From assembly GCA_027349605.1 (NCBI GenBank), contig DAIEMM010000209.1:1-5925 (forward strand): a stretch of DNA of 5,925 nucleotides, read 5' to 3'. The notes under the pieces are model-generated. The model did not search any database, was not told the DNA's origin, and saw nothing but the letters and a program-made list of their open reading frames with translations. The position numbers and the translations under genes were made by a program. This DNA comes from Anaeromyxobacteraceae bacterium. GTDB taxonomy: Bacteria > Myxococcota > Myxococcia > Myxococcales > Anaeromyxobacteraceae. Numbering within the stretch: position 1 is the stretch's first letter; each line of letters starts with the position of its first letter. Positions 5,416-5,925 of this stretch are shown piece by piece.

Positions 5416-5733
5416 TCAGCCCAGCGCCTCGAGGGCCTGCGTCAACTCGGAGAGCGCGTGATCGTTTCCCGCCTGGCGGGCGGCCTGGATGCCGCGCCCG
5501 TAGACGGCGCCCGCCTCCGCGCTCCGGTCCAGCATCTCCAGGGTCTGGCCCCACATGAGGTAGGTGGGGACGTACCCCGGGACGCGGCGGGCCAGGTCCT
5601 CGAAGTCCAGGAGCGCCTCCTCGAGCCGCCCCGCGCCGCGGTTTCCCATGGCCAGCGAGTAGCGCGCGAACGGGTCGTCGGGACTGCGCTCCACGATCTT
5701 GCGGAAGGCCTCGAGGCGCTGCTCGGGAGTCAC
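5416..5733 (-). CDS. Small TPR-repeat protein
   Basis: The 105-aa product is almost entirely helical, with two tetratricopeptide-like repeats. The first spans about residues 20-53 (PFARYSLAMGNRGAGRLEEA onwards, ending RRVPG). The second spans about 54-87 (YVPTYLMWGQTLEMLDRSAEA onwards). Small and aromatic residues at the usual helix-packing positions (A/Y/L/G, then A-x-x-x-Y/F) support the assignment. Such proteins are scaffolds for protein contacts; the partner is unknown. There is no signal peptide or membrane segment. The start is taken as GTG at 5733 (read as Met in MTPEQRLEAF); no strong Shine-Dalgarno is visible there, so it is less certain. It lies 29 bp before fabI on the same strand and is divergent from mobA across 71 bp, where the promoter of the pair should lie. 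Confidence 0.8.
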   Translation of the reverse strand: MTPEQRLEAFRKIVERSPDDPFARYSLAMGNRGAGRLEEALLDFEDLARRVPGYVPTYLMWGQTLEMLDRSAEAGAVYGRGIQAARQAGNDHALSELTQALEALG

Positions 5734-5804
5734 GCGCGGTCTTGTAGCAGAGGGGCGTTCCTCCCGCCACCGCTGCCCGCTCCCCGCGAGGTAAGCTCTC
5801 CCCC

Positions 5805-5925
5805 GTGGAGCGGATCGGCGATTGCACCGGCGTCCTCGTCGCCGGCGGCCAGGCGCGGCGCCTCGGGGGCGTGGCCAAGGGCTTCCTGCGCGTGCAGGGC
5901 GTCCCCATCGCGGCGCGCTCCCTGG
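5805..5925 (+). CDS. mobA: Molybdenum cofactor guanylyltransferase, MobA-like (partial, cut by right edge)
   Basis: Only the first 40 residues are present. They contain the nucleotidyltransferase signature GVLVAGGQARRLGGVAKGFL (residues 9-28), the LAGGxxxRxGG...K loop that binds GTP, with Lys25 as the expected catalytic lysine. MobA transfers GMP from GTP to molybdopterin-Mo to make the bis-MGD cofactor used by many molybdoenzymes. The LGGVAKG spacing favours MobA over MocA (CTP) or sugar-nucleotide transferases, but with the C-terminal part missing related MobA-like NTP transferases remain possible. The GTG at 5805 is chosen because GAGGT lies at 5788-5792, 12 nt upstream, rather long spacing. 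No other start codon fits before the conserved loop. The gene diverges from the TPR-fabI pair. Confidence 0.8.
   Translation, partial: MERIGDCTGVLVAGGQARRLGGVAKGFLRVQGVPIAARSL

Overview
This is a very GC-rich, gene-dense bacterial chromosomal window. Nearly every codon third position is G or C, and GTG starts are common. The gene content is mostly housekeeping and there is no sign of phage, insertion sequence, CRISPR array, tRNA or rRNA. Base composition, the gene set and the c-di-GMP/two-component flavour of the left end would fit a delta-proteobacterial/Myxococcota-like organism. That placement is an impression from style, not a demonstrated identity.

Layout: (1) Positions 1-291, minus strand: the N-terminal receiver domain of a response regulator that runs off the left edge. 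(2) Positions 292-447: intergenic DNA with a cluster of GGGTC/GACCC motifs, a 12-nt inverted repeat whose partner lies in the next gene, and a possible terminator. (3) Positions 448-2189, minus strand: a two-gene overlapping unit. The first gene is a 448-aa circularly permuted ATP-grasp enzyme of unknown substrate; the second is a 133-aa shrunken GGDEF-like protein without the GGDEF signature. (4) Positions 2217-4582, plus strand, starting only 27 bp from the divergent ATP-grasp gene: a PduO-type cobalamin adenosyltransferase, a FolM/pteridine-reductase-like SDR, an ErpA/IscA-type Fe-S carrier and a glyoxalase-II-like metallo-beta-lactamase-fold hydrolase. The first pair and the second pair overlap by one base each (TAGTG and TGATG), with a 61-bp gap between the pairs. 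(5) Positions 4601-5733, minus strand, convergent with the hydrolase: fabI (enoyl-ACP reductase) preceded by a small TPR protein. (6) From 5805, plus strand: the start of a mobA-like molybdenum cofactor guanylyltransferase, cut by the right edge.

The plus-strand run is a cofactor set (cobalamin activation, pterin reduction, Fe-S delivery) with no obvious single pathway. The least explained part is the left third: an orphan permuted ATP-grasp ligase coupled to a catalytically dead-looking GGDEF remnant, next to a response regulator and repeated operator-like sequence. I see no clear new multi-gene defence or biosynthetic system; the ATP-grasp/GGDEF pair is the best candidate for undescribed biology.
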